A model generated the notes under the pieces. That model was not told the origin of the DNA and made no database searches. It saw only the letters and a list, made by a program, of their open reading frames with translations. The translations under genes and the position numbers were made by a program. A stretch of DNA of 34,064 bases from Clostridiales bacterium (lineage in GTDB: Bacteria; Bacillota; Clostridia; Oscillospirales; Oscillospiraceae): positions 1-34,064 of the forward strand of contig JAAYJC010000024.1 of NCBI GenBank assembly GCA_012523085.1, read 5' to 3'. Below, one piece after another: positions 25,455-33,861 of the stretch (position 1 is its first letter; each line of letters begins with the position of its first letter).

Positions 25455-25799
25455 TCATCCGTCAGTATTGACGACTTTGATTACATCTGCCCGGATCTGG
25501 GCCGGATAGCTTTCTGCGATCATTCCGTTATAAGTTATTTCCACTAAAATACCGGTCTTAATGGACGCAGCATCGGTTTTCTCCCCGCTCCTGTCATAAA
25601 TTTTTGTTTTATCCGATATGTGGGCACTGATTAAGTCTGAGGAGTTACGCTCAGCGGAATCTTCCGACGGTATAACGAGGATGCTGCTTTCTTCAACCGT
25701 TTGTACTGTGGCCGTAAACCGGTTTTTTTCCGCATCGCAGCCTGTAAGGATAACCGCTATGAGCAAAACGACGGCAAAAATTGAAAAAAACTTCTTCAT
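25455..25799 (-). CDS. Small lipoprotein with beta-barrel-like domain
   Basis: A 114-residue secreted lipoprotein. The signal peptide MKKFFSIFAVVLLIAVILTGC ends in the lipobox LTGC, so Cys21 would be lipidated and the rest displayed outside the membrane. The mature part has short beta segments (FTATVQTVEESSILVI, ILVEITYNGMIAESYP, ADVIKVV), like DUF3221/YobA-type small lipoproteins. The start at 25799 has AGAGG upstream; the longer open frame to 25865 would bury the signal peptide behind 22 residues. It is monocistronic. Function unknown. Confidence 0.75.
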   Translation of the reverse strand: MKKFFSIFAVVLLIAVILTGCDAEKNRFTATVQTVEESSILVIPSEDSAERNSSDLISAHISDKTKIYDRSGEKTDAASIKTGILVEITYNGMIAESYPAQIRADVIKVVNTDG

Positions 25800-25967
25800 A
25801 TAAACCTCTATTCCACCACAAAGTAGTTGTATAGATATCAGCGTGAGCGTTTTCGCGCTCCCCATGCTGTTTTCCTTTGCTGTTTAGACGTATCAAAAGC
25901 GGTTTTGTTTTAACTATTCCACAAATATTTGGGGGTAAATAAAGGAAAAGGCCCTGTAATACCCGGG

Positions 25968-26102
25968 CTACGCAGTCAGGAAAAGATCACTAAACATCGC
26001 CATTTCAAAACCCCTCCGGCAGCGGCCCTCAGGCTTGTTTTCCGGTCCTACAGAAAGTACAGTGATTTCAAATTCATAATCCTCTGTCAACCATTTCTTC
26101 AT
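25968..26102 (-). pseudogene. TIGR04076-like protein remnant, shortened
   Basis: A 44-codon frame starting MKKWLTEDYEFEITVL, then VGPENKPEGRCRRGFEM, resembles the N-terminal third of TIGR04076-family proteins, which normally run to 80-100 residues with conserved CEYGCP and a C-terminal RLTA-like end. Here the sequence goes straight from GFEM to AMFSDLFLTA and stops. The GGGGGAT ribosome site upstream is intact. The middle appears missing, by deletion or misassembly. The remaining gap 25866-26384 otherwise holds only the hairpin and promoter listed next. Confidence 0.5.
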
Positions 26103-26238
26103 GGGATCCCCCATTTGTATATTATGACATTTTCCATAAAAAAAACGGAGAATGGTATAAAGTTCTTCGAGGCCGTGGGCATAATACCATATCAATAGGT
26201 TAAATAAAGCGTAAGAATGTTTACATGTAATGCGGAGA

Positions 26239-26284
26239 AACCGGGCAATGATTGGTTGCCCGGTTATTTACCATATGTTATAAT
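26239..26284 (+). promoter_or_regulatory. Hairpin and promoter upstream of the QueG-like gene
   Basis: Arms AACCGGGCAA and TTGCCCGGTT (26239-26248, 26256-26265) form a perfect stem. The second arm contains TTGCCC, which with TATAAT at 26279-26284 (17-base spacer) makes a promoter whose -35 lies inside the hairpin DNA. Confidence 0.5.
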
Positions 26285-26384
26285 CTGTAAAGTGGAAAAA
26301 ACTCAAAGATGACGGGAGAATGTGTACCGGAAATGGCGCATTTACCGACAATGGTTTCCGGTCATCAGAAATGGAGGATTACCG

Positions 26385-27353
26385 ATGAACGATCAACCGG
26401 CAGTTCAGTATGGCAGCACCACAGGACAAAGGGAGGACGAAGACTTCAGGTTGAAGATCATGCCCGTCTCATGCCTGTCTTTGGCCAAAGATGAAATCCT
26501 GGGCTTTTGCGAAAAATGTAATCTAAGCGCGTTTGAGAAGAAAACCTATATTGACGGCAGCATGCTCGATTTACCCGAGCTTTCGTTTCAACCGATTTCC
26601 ATTATCGTCATCATAGCAAAAATGGGCTTGAAAACGGCGGTATTTCACAGGGACGGAAAACAAGTGACCAATCTGTTCAGGGTCCGTGAGATCAGCATAG
26701 AAGATTATTTAAACGACAGGTTTACTAAGCGGGGTTATCATCTTGAAAACGCGCGGACATTACCGCAAAAAAGGCTTGCCGTGGGCGCGGGCCTTGTAAA
26801 ATACGGCAAGAACAATCTTACTTACGCTGACGGCTGGGGCAGCTTTATTCAGCTGGAAACCTACCTTTCCGATGCTCCCTGTACGGAGGGATTTGTTTGG
26901 GGAGAGGTAAAAAACATGGAACAATGTGAAAGCTGCGGCGCTTGCGCAAGACTATGTCCCGGCGGTGCGATTACAGAAGACCGGTTCCTGCTGGATATTA
27001 ATCGATGCCACGGCTGGCTCGATGTGATCGGCAAGCTCCCGGAGACGGCGGCGCATACAATAGGACCGTGTATGGTATGTCAGACAAACTGCCCGAAAAA
27101 CAGCCGGTGGCGCATGGAGGCGGCAACGGTGGTATTTTCGGAACAGGAAACGGCACAGCTAATGTCAATTCATGGCATGCCGAAAAACACTTTTCCGCTT
27201 TCTTCTGAAGAAACCGGAAAGCTTCTGAGCGATATGGGGCTATCTAAAGAATGTATCGATAAGCTTTTCATGCTGAACATATACCCTTGGACGCTGAAGG
27301 ACATACCACATAAGCTCAGGCATATGTTCACATACAGTGCGGTGTCTATGTAA
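26385..27353 (+). CDS. QueG-like double 4Fe-4S cluster protein
   Basis: A 322-residue cytoplasmic protein. The centre (LAVGAGLVKYGKNNLTYADGWGSFIQLE, split by a few variable residues) matches the loop of epoxyqueuosine reductase and reductive-dehalogenase relatives that covers the cobalamin site. It is followed by two 4Fe-4S clusters: CESCGACARLCPGGAI with a later RCH, and CMVCQTNCPKN. The N-terminal part is only weakly like QueG's corrinoid-binding domain. A tRNA-modifying QueG would also carry C-terminal repeats not visible here, so this is more likely a redox partner or reductive activator of unknown substrate. The start at 26385 has GGAGG upstream; the frame to 26322 is not used. Its position beside UroD-family methyltransferases fits corrinoid chemistry, by inference. 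Confidence 0.7.
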   Translation: MNDQPAVQYGSTTGQREDEDFRLKIMPVSCLSLAKDEILGFCEKCNLSAFEKKTYIDGSMLDLPELSFQPISIIVIIAKMGLKTAVFHRDGKQVTNLFRVREISIEDYLNDRFTKRGYHLENARTLPQKRLAVGAGLVKYGKNNLTYADGWGSFIQLETYLSDAPCTEGFVWGEVKNMEQCESCGACARLCPGGAITEDRFLLDINRCHGWLDVIGKLPETAAHTIGPCMVCQTNCPKNSRWRMEAATVVFSEQETAQLMSIHGMPKNTFPLSSEETGKLLSDMGLSKECIDKLFMLNIYPWTLKDIPHKLRHMFTYSAVSM

Positions 27354-27403
27354 TATAAGCACCTCATCTATGCCCGGATAAAGGGGCATTTATGCGACGG
27401 GGT

Positions 27404-28396
27404 TCATCTGCGGTTAAACTTTTCTATTTCTTCGGAGATCAAACGATCGGCATCGGGGAAGATGCTACCGGGGCCGCCGTAGGTGAGGCTGGGAATAAAA
27501 CCGCCGGATCCGTATTCCCGGCAGGCTCTGCGCGCCTCGGCCCTGATCGTTTCCTCGGTTGCACCGGGCCAATCCACGATTGCAGCGTCAATTCCGCCCA
27601 TCAGCGTCATGCGGCCTTTCAATTGATTTTGTATTTTTCTGATGTCGTTCTGCGGCAGCACGCCCTGCCAGATGTCAATACCCAGTTCAACCATATCCTC
27701 GACAATCGGTTCCAGAAAAGAATCCGCATGGTGCATAATCAAAACGCCATTGGCTTTCGCATACGTGTAGATTTTTTTATATTGCGGTTTGATCAGCTCT
27801 CTCCATGTGTCAGGACGCATAAACAGGTTTGTTTTGCTCCCCCAATCGTCATGGGATAAAATGACGTCGGGCTTTAGGTTGTCAACAAGAAGCTTTAAAT
27901 AGGCATATCGGAAATCTCCGATTACCTCGATGAGTTCCCACATCGCATCGGGCTCCATCAGCATGTTGGCCAAGGTGTCCTCGAAGCCCATCAGATAATG
28001 AAGCTGCTCAAAAACGCCTGTACCCATAAAACCCGTGACCAGATACTGCTCACGGTTAACGCCCAAAGCCGATTTTATTGCCGGTTCCCATAGACCGGAA
28101 TTAGAGCAGGCAGAAACCAGATCGGGCACCTTAACATAATCTCTCCATCTTGTAATATCGGGCAGAACCTTATTCGAGGGCGTGATGTGCGGCATTGCCG
28201 CAAACTGATCTTCCGGCCAGACGATCTCGGTTCCCCATTGGTCCTTCGTGGTTGAACCCTTTTTTCGGTTGCCTCTGGTAAAAATCTGAACGGGATCGTT
28301 CATGATTATCGAAAAAGGTTGAAATTGATTGACCAGACGGTCCGGTTTTCCGTCTAATTTTAAGGTTTCCAGCAAGTTTTGCTTTGGTGTCAGCAT
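27404..28396 (-). CDS. UroD-family (corrinoid) methyltransferase, copy 1
   Basis: A 330-residue protein of the uroporphyrinogen-decarboxylase superfamily, a TIM barrel that includes MtaA/MtbA/CmuA-type methylcobamide methyltransferases. Visible landmarks are LTPKQNLLETLK at the start, DITRWRDYVKVPD, LSHDDWGSKTNLF, LIMHHADSFLEPIVEDMVELGIDIWQG and GGIDAAIVDWPG. The HHADS and HDDWG segments sit where zinc ligands and substrate residues of the methyltransferases lie. The heme pathway hemE role is unlikely because hemE-specific motifs are lacking. The start at 28396 (MLTPKQN) follows GGAGGAG. It shares length and many segments with 31814-32806. It would move methyl groups between a corrinoid protein and a small molecule; which one is unknown. 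Confidence 0.8.
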   Translation of the reverse strand: MLTPKQNLLETLKLDGKPDRLVNQFQPFSIIMNDPVQIFTRGNRKKGSTTKDQWGTEIVWPEDQFAAMPHITPSNKVLPDITRWRDYVKVPDLVSACSNSGLWEPAIKSALGVNREQYLVTGFMGTGVFEQLHYLMGFEDTLANMLMEPDAMWELIEVIGDFRYAYLKLLVDNLKPDVILSHDDWGSKTNLFMRPDTWRELIKPQYKKIYTYAKANGVLIMHHADSFLEPIVEDMVELGIDIWQGVLPQNDIRKIQNQLKGRMTLMGGIDAAIVDWPGATEETIRAEARRACREYGSGGFIPSLTYGGPGSIFPDADRLISEEIEKFNRR

Positions 28397-28433
28397 AATA
28401 GCTCCTCCAGAATGCATAATGTCTATACATTAA

Positions 28434-28462
28434 ATTATATCACATAAATCTAACGATGAAAA
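28434..28462 (-). promoter_or_regulatory. Promoter of UroD-family gene, copy 1
   Basis: On the minus strand: TTTTCA, 17 bases, TATAAT, ending about 38 bases before the ATG. Confidence 0.6.
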
Positions 28463-28484
28463 TTAAACAGCAGCATATATAATG

Positions 28485-28514
28485 TCCACTGAACAAACGT
28501 GTTTGTTCAGTGGA
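28485..28514. promoter_or_regulatory. 30-bp palindrome upstream of the promoter
   Basis: TCCACTGAACAAAC and GTTTGTTCAGTGGA with a 2-base centre, 14-bp perfect arms, starting 23 bases upstream of the -35. A half repeat GAACAAACG recurs at 28513-28521. This geometry suits an activator or a ligand-responsive dimer. Confidence 0.55.
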
Positions 28515-28522
28515 ACAAACGC

Positions 28523-28548
28523 GTTTTGCCGTTTCAGATGTATTGATT
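28523..28548 (+). repeat. Second copy of the 26-bp intergenic repeat
   Basis: Matches 6859-6884 in 25 of 26 positions, differing only by G for A near the end (core TTTTGCCGTTTCAGATGTAT). It lacks the inverted TTAATTAAT ends of the first copy. Confidence 0.7.
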
Positions 28549-28551
28549 GTC

Positions 28552-28623
28552 TGCCTGAATAAACAATTCAAAAACGCTGTAAAAGCATTGAAATTGTTTC
28601 GTTTTTGAATTATTCAGCAGGCA
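28552..28623. repeat. 72-bp imperfect palindrome
   Basis: Outer ends TGCCTG and CAGGCA enclose arms AATTCAAAAACG (28565-28576) and CGTTTTTGAATT (28600-28611) with small bulges between. It directly follows the 26-bp repeat. It could be a small mobile repeat or a transcription end. Confidence 0.55.
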
Positions 28624-28662
28624 TTATATAGAAGCACAATATTAAGACCCGTTGAGAAATTC

Positions 28663-28712
28663 CATGGCAACAAGAGTGCCCGGCCTGTTATCCGGGCGAT
28701 CTTGTTGCCATG
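28663..28712 (-). terminator. Strong hairpin after the chemoreceptor gene
   Basis: 13-bp outer arms CATGGCAACAAGA and TCTTGTTGCCATG plus inner GCCCGG/CCGGGC form a very stable stem 28 bases past the chemoreceptor stop. The T run is weak. Confidence 0.7.
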
Positions 28713-28739
28713 CGGAAATATTCGCGTCGGCGGTGTCGT

Positions 28740-30686
28740 TCAATACTTACCGATATTTGATGCCTGTGACAGCAAAAGCGCTTCACTCGGTTGATTGATG
28801 GCACTCTTGCCGGCTGACATATATATATTCGTCTGCTGTTTACCGTGCCTGAGTCTGAATTGCATGATCTGCTCTTGCAGCAGTTCCGCCTGTCCGGCAA
28901 GCTCTTCGCTGGATGCCGCGCTTTCTTCGGAGGTTGCGGAGTTTGACTGAACGACCTGGGAAATTTGCTCAAGTCCTTGGTTGATCTGATCTATACCGTT
29001 GGACTGCTCGTTGGAGGCTACCGCAATTTCCGAGATCAAAGAGGATACTTCTGTAATCCGCTCCAAGATTTCGTTGAGCGATTCGGCGGTTTTTTGAGCT
29101 ATTTTGGAACCGTTTTCAACACTCTTTGCGGAGCCTTCGATCAGAGCGGTTGTTTCCTTTGCAGCGCTGGACGAACGGGCGGCAAGGTTGCGCACCTCCT
29201 CAGCTACTACAGCGAATCCCTTGCCGTGCTGTCCGGCGCGGGCTGCCTCGACAGCGGCGTTTAAAGCGAGGATGTTGGTTTGGAATGCGATATCCTCAAT
29301 AACCTTGATGATTTTGGCGATGTTCCCGGAGGACTGGCTGATTTCTTCCATAGCACCGAGCATATCATCCATCTGAACGTTTCCGGCTACTGCACTGGCT
29401 TTCATCTCCTCCGAAAGGGTGCTGACCTGTGTTGCGTTGTTTGCATTGTGCCGGGTTTGCGCGGCTATCTGTTCCAGTGAAGTGGTCAGTTCTTCAACCG
29501 AGCTTGCCTGCTCGGCAGCTCCCTGAGACAGCGCAGTGCTGGAATCCGAGAGCTGTTTTGAACCTGCCGAAACCTGGGAAGCGGCAGAGCCGATATTTTC
29601 CAGCGTATCGTTTATACGGTCGATCAGTTTTTGGAAAGCTTGCGCAAGCATACCGATCTCGTCGTTTCGCTTTAAGAAACGGTCTGAAATATCCTCCGAG
29701 AAATCATTGTCCGCAAGCTTCATTGCCCTAACAGTAACATTCTTTATCGGATTGCTCAGGGAGCGGGAAAGAAGATATGTAAGGAGAATGCTCAGAATGA
29801 TAAAACCGGCACAAATGATTATGGTCAGGGTCTTAATGTTGTCAATGTCTTCAAAAACCTCGTCCCTCGGCGCGGTAACGGCAAGGCTGAAATCTGTACC
29901 GGCAACAGGCGCGTAGCTTAAAAACTTTATGTCTCCATGGTATTCATACTGTCCGAATTCAGACTCGCGGGCGATCATTTTTTTCTCGAGCTCCAAAAGC
30001 GGGGTAAGGGCCGGGTCCGCCGCGGCTTGATCAAATATGTTGTCCATGTTCAGAACCTTCGCCGTATCCGTGTGCGCGATTGTAACACCGTTAGAGTCCT
30101 TCATGAAAGCATATCCGGTTTTCGCGTACCTGATTCCGGATGTCATGTCGCAAAGGGCATAACCATCAAGCCCACCTAGCAGCATTCCGATGATTTTCCC
30201 GTCGAAATTTTTCACCGGAACCCCGATGAATATACTCAGAGAACCGTCTTTTGTGCTGACCACAGGGCTGGACATGACATTCTCACCTTTTATTGCCCCC
30301 AGGAAATATTCCCTTTGCGAAATGTCAACGCCATCAAGGGCCATTCCTTCCAGGTCGGCAAACATGATATCTTTGTAACCCATTTCATTAATGCAATACT
30401 TCGTCAGTGCCAATATCTTTTCCTTGTTGGCGACATAATCATGGAAAAGCTCGTTTTTGCTAAGACCCGAGAGCTCTTTGTAATATCTGTTGATCTTGGC
30501 GGAAACGGACGCAGCGCTTTCCTCTGCGAGCGCCAGCATGGACGACTCTGTATTGACGGTCATTGCGGATGATGCCGATGTGTATAAAATAAGGGAAATG
30601 CTGACACAGATGACCAGTGTTAGAGCTGATACGGATAAGATTATTTTTGCCTTGATAGATGACAGGATCGTTTTTTTCTTTTTCAT
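28740..30686 (-). CDS. Methyl-accepting chemotaxis protein, dCache type
   Basis: A 648-residue chemoreceptor. TM1 (about residues 14-34) leads into a long extracellular double-Cache ligand domain (about 36-275, with [20 protein letters not shown] and [16 protein letters not shown]). TM2 (about 280-305) has [24 protein letters not shown] domain (about 305-360, [18 protein letters not shown]) and the signalling hairpin (about 380-640) follow; the kinase-contact tip reads [18 protein letters not shown], and [19 protein letters not shown] lies in the coil. It would sense a small extracellular compound and control CheA. No other chemotaxis gene is nearby. ATG at 30686. Its place among methyl-transfer genes hints that the ligand may be related to their substrate, by inference. 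Confidence 0.93.
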   Translation of the reverse strand: MKKKKTILSSIKAKIILSVSALTLVICVSISLILYTSASSAMTVNTESSMLALAEESAASVSAKINRYYKELSGLSKNELFHDYVANKEKILALTKYCINEMGYKDIMFADLEGMALDGVDISQREYFLGAIKGENVMSSPVVSTKDGSLSIFIGVPVKNFDGKIIGMLLGGLDGYALCDMTSGIRYAKTGYAFMKDSNGVTIAHTDTAKVLNMDNIFDQAAADPALTPLLELEKKMIARESEFGQYEYHGDIKFLSYAPVAGTDFSLAVTAPRDEVFEDIDNIKTLTIIICAGFIILSILLTYLLSRSLSNPIKNVTVRAMKLADNDFSEDISDRFLKRNDEIGMLAQAFQKLIDRINDTLENIGSAASQVSAGSKQLSDSSTALSQGAAEQASSVEELTTSLEQIAAQTRHNANNATQVSTLSEEMKASAVAGNVQMDDMLGAMEEISQSSGNIAKIIKVIEDIAFQTNILALNAAVEAARAGQHGKGFAVVAEEVRNLAARSSSAAKETTALIEGSAKSVENGSKIAQKTAESLNEILERITEVSSLISEIAVASNEQSNGIDQINQGLEQISQVVQSNSATSEESAASSEELAGQAELLQEQIMQFRLRHGKQQTNIYMSAGKSAINQPSEALLLSQASNIGKY

Positions 30687-30980
30687 TCTCTCTTCCTCTT
30701 TATTTTATTAAATGTTTTACACGAATTGCACAGCCAATGCACTATTTATGATGAAAAGAATTGTTATCGTCATTATTCTTTTCGTTACATATTTTGTGAA
30801 GTTTACCATGTTTTTTGAATTAGTTCATATTAATCAAAACAGAATACACAAGAACATCACCAAAATAGAAGCAAGTGGATGAAATGGAATGAAAACCCGT
30901 ATGCTAAGATCGATAGTATCCGCACAATAACCGCCTGGACAGATGGATGATCGGAGCGCGAGAAAAGGACGGTGTAAAGC
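30687..30980. other. AT-rich divergent promoter region
   Basis: No gene seen. It holds an imperfect stem GAAAAGAAT...ATTCTTTTC (30753-30783). On the minus strand a GACGATAA element recalls a sigma-28 -10, but the TAAA box is not at the right distance. The plus side ends in AAAGGACGG before the ATG at 30981. Confidence 0.4.
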
Positions 30981-31547
30981 ATGGCTAAAGTATTTGTCAT
31001 TGATTTAATGAAATGCAGCGGTTGTTATGTCTGCCAGATGGTCTGCAAGGCGTGTTCAGTGGCGTGTCCGTACGGCGTCATCTATTTTAACGAACAGCTG
31101 GGTATTTCGCAAAAATGCACTGGATGCGCGCATCTGCTGGACAGCGGAAAAAGGCCGCGCTGCGTGGAGGCTTGCCCAACCGACGCCATTTTGTTCGGCG
31201 AGGAAGACGAGCTGAGGGAGGAAATCCCCGGAGCTCAGGTCCTGCTTCCGGAGGAAGGGCTTCACCCGCGCGTATATTACCGCAATGTACCGGGTCAATT
31301 TATTGCCGGGACGGTATATGACCCGATATCGGAGGAAGTCGTAATCGGTGCACGCTGCCGCGCCGTATCCGGCGGCAAGCATATTGAAACATTCACCGAC
31401 GTCTACGGCGACTTCTGGTTCAGAGATATCGCGATCGGAAAATGGGACGTTTATATTGAAGCAAAGGGCTATACGCAAAAAGCGTTTAACGGGCTCAGAA
31501 CAGATGAATGCTTAAATTTGGGCGATATTCCGTTGAAAAAAGCGTGA
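30981..31547 (+). CDS. Transhydroxylase-type ferredoxin subunit, internally shortened
   Basis: A 188-residue protein resembling the beta subunit of molybdenum transhydroxylase (BthL/AthL; about 275 residues) and other DmsB-like electron-transfer subunits. It begins normally with KCSGCYVCQMVCK (Cys12, 15, 18, 22) but then runs directly into ACSVACPYGVIYF and CTGCAHLLDSGKRPRCVEACP. The block with the second cysteine group and half of the third seems lost, leaving 10 of the usual 16 cysteines. The C-terminal domain (about 108-185, FIAGTVYDPISEEVVIGARC, FTDVYGDFWF) is the Cna-B/transthyretin-like extension typical of the BthL group. No catalytic alpha subunit is in the window. The ATG at 30981 follows AAAGGACGG. 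With too few cysteines, cluster assembly is doubtful; it may be a pseudogene. Confidence 0.7.
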   Translation: MAKVFVIDLMKCSGCYVCQMVCKACSVACPYGVIYFNEQLGISQKCTGCAHLLDSGKRPRCVEACPTDAILFGEEDELREEIPGAQVLLPEEGLHPRVYYRNVPGQFIAGTVYDPISEEVVIGARCRAVSGGKHIETFTDVYGDFWFRDIAIGKWDVYIEAKGYTQKAFNGLRTDECLNLGDIPLKKA

Positions 31548-31558
31548 CCATATTTCTC

Positions 31559-31600
31559 AAACCGAGGACGGAGCAGAAATCTTTGCTCCGTCCTCGGTTT
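31559..31600 (+). terminator. Strong intrinsic terminator
   Basis: 17-bp perfect arms AAACCGAGGACGGAGCA and TGCTCCGTCCTCGGTTT with an 8-base loop and a short T end, directly after the ferredoxin-type gene. Confidence 0.9.
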
Positions 31601-31813
31601 TAATAAATTACAGGAAATAAGATAGAATAATATATGGCAAATCAATATCAGACTGCCGCCGATTTTGTCGATAGGGCTGCTTACTGAAAGAATGGATTGA
31701 AATCGGGCGTATATTGTAGTACATTATTATATAGAATCGAAAGAAATCATGGTTTCCATTTACGGATATTTTCTTGATTTTACACTTGACTATTTTTTGA
31801 AAAGGAGTATATC

Positions 31814-32806
31814 ATGCTGACAAAAAGACAAAACCTGCTTGAAACAATCAAAGGTGGGAAACCGGACCGTTTTGTAAACCAGTACGAGGCGTTTGCCATT
31901 CAGATGGGTCATCCGTCCAACAAGGAAAACCCCAATCCCGCATATGGGGAGCTCAATGTCGTCAACGCCTGGGGCGTTACAAAATCTTGGCCCGTCGGAA
32001 CCCCCGGTCCGTTCCCTGTGCACGATAAGGAACATATCGTTATTAAAGACATTACAAGATGGCGCGATTATGTGACGGTACCAAAGGTAAAGTACAGTGA
32101 AGCGGAATGGGAGCCGTTTATCGCCGCGGCGGAAAAGGTCGACAGGAAGGAATATTTTGTCACGCCGTTTTTTGCACCGGGCATTTTCGAGCAGTGCCAC
32201 TATTTGTTGGAAATACAAAATGCCTTGATCAATTTTTACGAAGAACCCGAAAAGATGCACGAAATTATTGATATGATCACGGAATTTGAGCTCGGATGGG
32301 CCGAGGAAGTGGTTAAGCATATAAAACCGGACGCGCTTTTCCACCACGACGACTGGGGCAGCCAGATTTCCACGTTTATCTCACCGGCTATGTTCGAGGA
32401 GTTTTTCCTGCCCGCCTACAAGCAGGTGTACGGGTATTATAAGAAAAACGGCATCGAGGTTATTCTGCACCATTCCGATTCATATGCCGCTACACTGGTT
32501 CCGTATATGATCGAAATGGGTATCGATATCTGGCAGGGCGTTATGCGGACAAACAATCTTCCGGAGCTGATTAAAAAGTACGGCGGACAAATCAGCTTTA
32601 TGGGTGGCATCAACAGCGCAGACGTCGATTACCCGGGCTGGACCAGAGAAGATGTCAAAAGAGAGGTCAAACGCGCCTGCGAGGAATGCGGCAAGCTCTA
32701 TTTCATCCCCAGCGCTTCCCAGGGGCTTCCGATGAGCAACTTCCCCGGCGTATACGAAGCGCTCACCGAGGAAATCGACAACATGAGCAAGGTCATGTTC
32801 AAATAA
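31814..32806 (+). CDS. UroD-family (corrinoid) methyltransferase, copy 2
   Basis: A 330-residue paralogue of the protein at 27404-28396, with the same length and matching blocks: LTKRQNLLETIKGGKPDRFV, DITRWRDYVTVPK, FHHDDWGSQISTF, VILHHSDSYAATLVPYMIEM, DIWQGVMR and GGINSADVDYPGW. Differences around the second His segment (HHSDSY versus HHADSF) could tune the substrate. It should use a corrinoid protein as partner, but none is in the window. The ATG at 31814 follows AAAGGAG. The gene is single, between two strong terminators. The 213-base gap upstream (31601-31813) shows at best a weak promoter, TTGAAA-17-TACATT. Confidence 0.82.
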   Translation: MLTKRQNLLETIKGGKPDRFVNQYEAFAIQMGHPSNKENPNPAYGELNVVNAWGVTKSWPVGTPGPFPVHDKEHIVIKDITRWRDYVTVPKVKYSEAEWEPFIAAAEKVDRKEYFVTPFFAPGIFEQCHYLLEIQNALINFYEEPEKMHEIIDMITEFELGWAEEVVKHIKPDALFHHDDWGSQISTFISPAMFEEFFLPAYKQVYGYYKKNGIEVILHHSDSYAATLVPYMIEMGIDIWQGVMRTNNLPELIKKYGGQISFMGGINSADVDYPGWTREDVKREVKRACEECGKLYFIPSASQGLPMSNFPGVYEALTEEIDNMSKVMFK

Positions 32807-32930
32807 GGCAAAATAGGACAAGGGCAATAGTCATCAACGCATACCCACAGCGCGCAGCTTTCCAGACGCGCTCAATCGTGTTAGCTGAAATTGGCATCGG
32901 CCAGGTACGGCATTTATCTGGAAGAGCAAA

Positions 32931-32974
32931 AATGATAAAAAAACAGGCACATGCGTGCCTGTTTTTTTATCATT
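32931..32974 (+). terminator. Very strong bidirectional terminator
   Basis: 20-bp perfect arms AATGATAAAAAAACAGGCAC and GTGCCTGTTTTTTTATCATT around 4 bases (ATGC). The T-rich arm serves both strands, after the methyltransferase gene. Confidence 0.9.
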
Positions 32975-33062
32975 GTGAAGCACTAGGGACGGTTCGAAAC
33001 CACTGAAGAACCCCCTCTTCATGCGGCTGCGAACAGTAAAGATGGTTCTCTTGCTTCACAAT
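32972..33062. repeat. Inverted-end unit beside the transposase
   Basis: ATTGTGAAGCA (32972-32982) and TGCTTCACAAT (33052-33062) bound about 91 bases containing GGGACGGTTCG and GGTTCTC blocks. GGGACGGTTC-type palindromes commonly accompany RAYT/IS200-like genes in Clostridia, and the unit abuts the transposase 3' end, so it is probably the element's terminal hairpin. Confidence 0.5.
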
Positions 33063-33069
33063 TTCCAGA

Positions 33070-33687
33070 TTAAATTAACCGCGATACACCCGTCACTCTC
33101 GACAGCTGCCTGGTAGATACACCATCCTGTTGTAATATTTCTTTTAATATTCTGTTTATTTCATCTCTCGGCTCATTCTGGATCATCATTGGTTTCATTC
33201 TATATTTCTTTACGATCTTCTCAGTCAGTTTCGCATCGGTCAGCTTTATTTTATCTTCTTCAGACTCAATGCTTTTGTCCTGGTTTTCTTCATTCATGTA
33301 GGCTACAAATTCCTCTCGACTCATCAAACCCAGTGCAAATCCGATATCCGTTATCCACTGTTTTCCCAAATATTCGTTATAGCTGCTCCACTTATATCCT
33401 TCCAATGATTAGCATAAACCGGATTTTCGTGGATTTTGATGGATATATCTGAGCACTGTCATAAAATATCCATCATCGTCTACAGGCTCGCTTTTATATC
33501 TATCCTGAAACAGATGACCGCTTCGTTCATATTTCCGATTGTACCAATATACATACCGTACTCCGATCCTTTTCATTATCTTTCCCAGAGCTTCAGTCTC
33601 TTCCTTGATCAGAAGATGCACATGGGTCCCCATTAAGCAATATCCATATAGTTTATATCCGCTGATTTTTTTGCAGTCTTTACCCGT
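33070..33687 (-). pseudogene. IS200/RAYT-like Y1 transposase, broken
   Basis: One minus-strand frame reads KDCKKISGYKLYGYCLMGTHVHLLI, then RSGHLFQDRYKSEP and YIHQNPRKSGLC, hits TAA at 33411-33409, and continues in the same frame as SLEGYKWSSYNEYLGK to a stop at 33070. THVHLLI is the HUH metal/nuclease motif and YIHQNP..KWSSY is the family C-terminal signature. The first 40 or so residues, with the early strand, are absent (stop TAA at 33690-33688). The gene is therefore truncated at the N-terminus and carries a nonsense codon. A helical C-terminal tail with a DNA-binding look (VSTRQLSRVTGVS) remains. Confidence 0.8.
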
Positions 33688-33832
33688 TTACTCGACCATG
33701 CTTCATGAAACACGGAACTTACTCTTGCAGCTCTAATCTGGATTCCCCTGCATCACTAATTTCCGTTCGCGCCCCCCTACTCTGGATTTTACTTTTGCAA
33801 TTCACGGTATTTGAGAAAATATTCTATTACTA

Positions 33833-33861
33833 TTTACAAAATATGATTACAGTGGTATAAT
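33833..33861 (+). promoter_or_regulatory. Strong promoter facing the right edge
   Basis: TTTACA, 17-base spacer, TATAAT (11 of 12 consensus positions). AAAGGAG follows 14 bases later, but no convincing gene begins after it within the window. Confidence 0.7.

Noticed and set aside
30750..30790. Sigma-28-type promoter for the chemoreceptor
   Set aside because: A GACGATAA-like -10 is present on the minus strand but the TAAA box is not 15 bases upstream.
32985..33000. GGTTCGAAACC resembling a tRNA T-arm
   Set aside because: No acceptor, D or anticodon arms nearby; better explained as part of the transposase-linked repeat.
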